This document shows positions 40,830-42,007 of a stretch of DNA of 42,007 nucleotides, piece after piece (positions within the stretch are counted from its first letter, which is position 1; each line of letters starts with the position of its first letter). Location: positions 1-42,007 of the forward strand of contig CAZQYC010000033.1 in NCBI GenBank assembly GCA_964597495.1. Direction: 5' to 3'. The translations under genes and the position numbers were made by a program. The notes beneath the pieces were generated by a model. It made no database searches, was not told the origin of the DNA, and saw only the letters and a program-made list of their open reading frames with translations. This DNA comes from CAZQYC01 sp964597495 (lineage in GTDB: Bacteria > Pseudomonadota > Gammaproteobacteria > Steroidobacterales > Steroidobacteraceae).

Positions 40830-42007
40830 TCACCGGTTTATCTTCCGAATCCGAAACGTCCGCCCTTTGATTTTTCCGCTGCGTAATCGTTGCAATGCAT
40901 TATCGTTCCACTTGCGTGCGATAGCGACGTACGTGCGTGTCGGGAACACGTCGATTTTGCCGACTGCATCGGCGGGCAATCCTGCCTCGCCCGTGAGCGC
41001 GCCCAGGACATCGCCGGGACGCAATTTATCTTGCCGGCCTGCATCGATTGCAAGCGTCACGAAAGGTGCATAGAGCGGCGTCGACGCTGATGGAGAAGCC
41101 GGTAACTTTGCCCATCGCAGCGGTTTTCCTTGTTGTTTGGCGATTTGCGTGGCCCGCGACGTGTCGCGCATGGAGCAAAGACTGAGGGCAACTCCGTGGC
41201 TGCCGGCTCGGCCAGTGCGGCCGATCCGATGGATGTGCGCTTCGAGATCGGTGGCGATGTCGAAGTTGATGACCATCGCAAGTTCTTTGACATCGAGTCC
41301 GCGTGCTGCGACATCGCTGGCCACCAAGACATTGCTGCTGCGATTGGCGAAGCGCACCAGCATTTCTTCGCGCTCCCGCTGTTCGAGTTCCCCGTGCAGG
41401 CATAGGACCGAAAAGCCGCGCTGCGACAGCTCTTCCGAGACCGTGCGCACACCGTCACGCGTGTTGCAGAAGACGAGCGCCGATTCCGGCCGATGTTTCA
41501 GTAACAGCGTCGCCAGCGCATCGATCTTTTCGTTGGGTTCGACGTTGAAAAACGTTTGCTCGATCGTCACTTCGTCGGCGTCGTTCTCTATCGTGATGTC
41601 CACCGGCCGGCGTTGAAACTGACGGCTGAATTCGCGAATGGGATCGGGCATGGTCGCGGAGAACAGCAACGTCTGGCGCTGCTTAGGCGTACGTTCGATG
41701 ATGTCTGCGATGTCGTCGGCGAATCCCATGTCAAGCATACGATCTGCTTCATCGAGCACTAGCATTTTGAGCGACTTCAACGGCAACGCGTCTTTACGCA
41801 AGACGTCGAGTACGCGACCCGGTGTGCCCACCACAATGTGCGGTTGATGCGTGAGTGAAGCCAAGTGAATGCGCACTGGTACGCCGCCGCAGAGCGTTAA
41901 CACTTTTACGTTCGGAATGAAGCACGCAAGACGCCGGATCTCGCGGCTTACTTGGTCGGCCAGTTCGCGCGTGGGACAGAGAACCAAGCCTTGCAGCCGC
42001 GCCATGC
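40830..42007 (-). CDS. dbpA: ATP-dependent RNA helicase DbpA (5' end outside the window)
   Basis: The 3' portion of a DEAD-box helicase. It shows motif Ia PTRELADQV, GG, TPGR, motif II VLDEADRMLD, motif III SATMP, then the second RecA domain with ASDVAARGLDV and HRIGRTGRAG. The C-terminal RNA-binding domain ends KIKGRTFRIRKI, as in E. coli DbpA, which binds hairpin 92 of 23S rRNA and acts in 50S assembly. Motif I lies beyond the window edge. The gene ends 39 bases from the convergent secreted protein. Confidence 0.93.
   Translation of the reverse strand, partial: MARLQGLVLCPTRELADQVSREIRRLACFIPNVKVLTLCGGVPVRIHLASLTHQPHIVVGTPGRVLDVLRKDALPLKSLKMLVLDEADRMLDMGFADDIADIIERTPKQRQTLLFSATMPDPIREFSRQFQRRPVDITIENDADEVTIEQTFFNVEPNEKIDALATLLLKHRPESALVFCNTRDGVRTVSEELSQRGFSVLCLHGELEQREREEMLVRFANRSSNVLVASDVAARGLDVKELAMVINFDIATDLEAHIHRIGRTGRAGSHGVALSLCSMRDTSRATQIAKQQGKPLRWAKLPASPSASTPLYAPFVTLAIDAGRQDKLRPGDVLGALTGEAGLPADAVGKIDVFPTRTYVAIARKWNDNALQRLRSGKIKGRTFRIRKINR

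Overview
The window is a 42 kb piece of a bacterial chromosome, most likely from a gammaproteobacterium. The evidence is the tuf / S10 / spc / alpha order ending in rplQ, a divergent uvrA-ssb pair with a LexA-like box, and homologues of ppnN (ygdH), yadGH, mltD and dbpA. Base composition is moderately GC-rich by eye. I cannot fix the family; a Xanthomonadales/Nevskiales-type relative is a guess.

Region 1 (1-15.3 kb) is the ribosomal protein cluster, all on the + strand: the end of tuf, then rpsJ rplC rplD rplW rplB rpsS rplV rpsC rplP rpmC rpsQ rplN rplX rplE rpsN rpsH rplF rplR rpsE rpmD rplO secY rpmJ rpsM rpsK rpsD rpoA rplQ, closed by a strong hairpin terminator at about 15271. Gene content is textbook. 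The spacers are not: nine of them carry arrays of a 7-bp unit (CTAG plus three bases, usually CTAGCNN). Five of the nine are arranged as long palindromes around a CCAGAAA...TTTCTGG-type core. I count about 52 CTAG tetramers by hand in these spacers, in a class of genome where CTAG is normally scarce. No such array occurs in the remaining 27 kb. This is the most unusual feature of the window.

Region 2 (15.3-24.2 kb) holds mscL, a small Ala/Pro-rich lipoprotein, a GNAT acetyltransferase, a large hybrid sensor kinase with a cysteine-containing PAS domain, uvrA and ssb. uvrA and ssb diverge from a shared region holding the LexA-type box.

Region 3 (24.2-34.9 kb) begins with a secreted two-domain VOC protein, a gene-poor stretch with a 19-bp inverted repeat, two tiny Lys-rich proteins, a DUF1993 protein, an HI0933-type flavoprotein and a PlsB-like acyltransferase whose 3' end overlaps the flavoprotein gene. 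It continues with an envelope operon (MltD-like transglycosylase, lipoprotein, L,D-transpeptidase-like protein), then ppnN coupled to an unrecognised protein with a CxxC...C cluster.

Region 4 (34.9-42 kb) has a small hypothetical, an orphan ParA-like ATPase, a small membrane protein, a patch of REP-like repeats, a CHRD-domain protein, a minus-strand run of yadG-yadH ABC exporter, cupin and DUF1653 protein, a secreted protein of unknown function, and the 3' part of dbpA, cut by the window edge. I saw no tRNA, rRNA, CRISPR array, insertion sequence or prophage.
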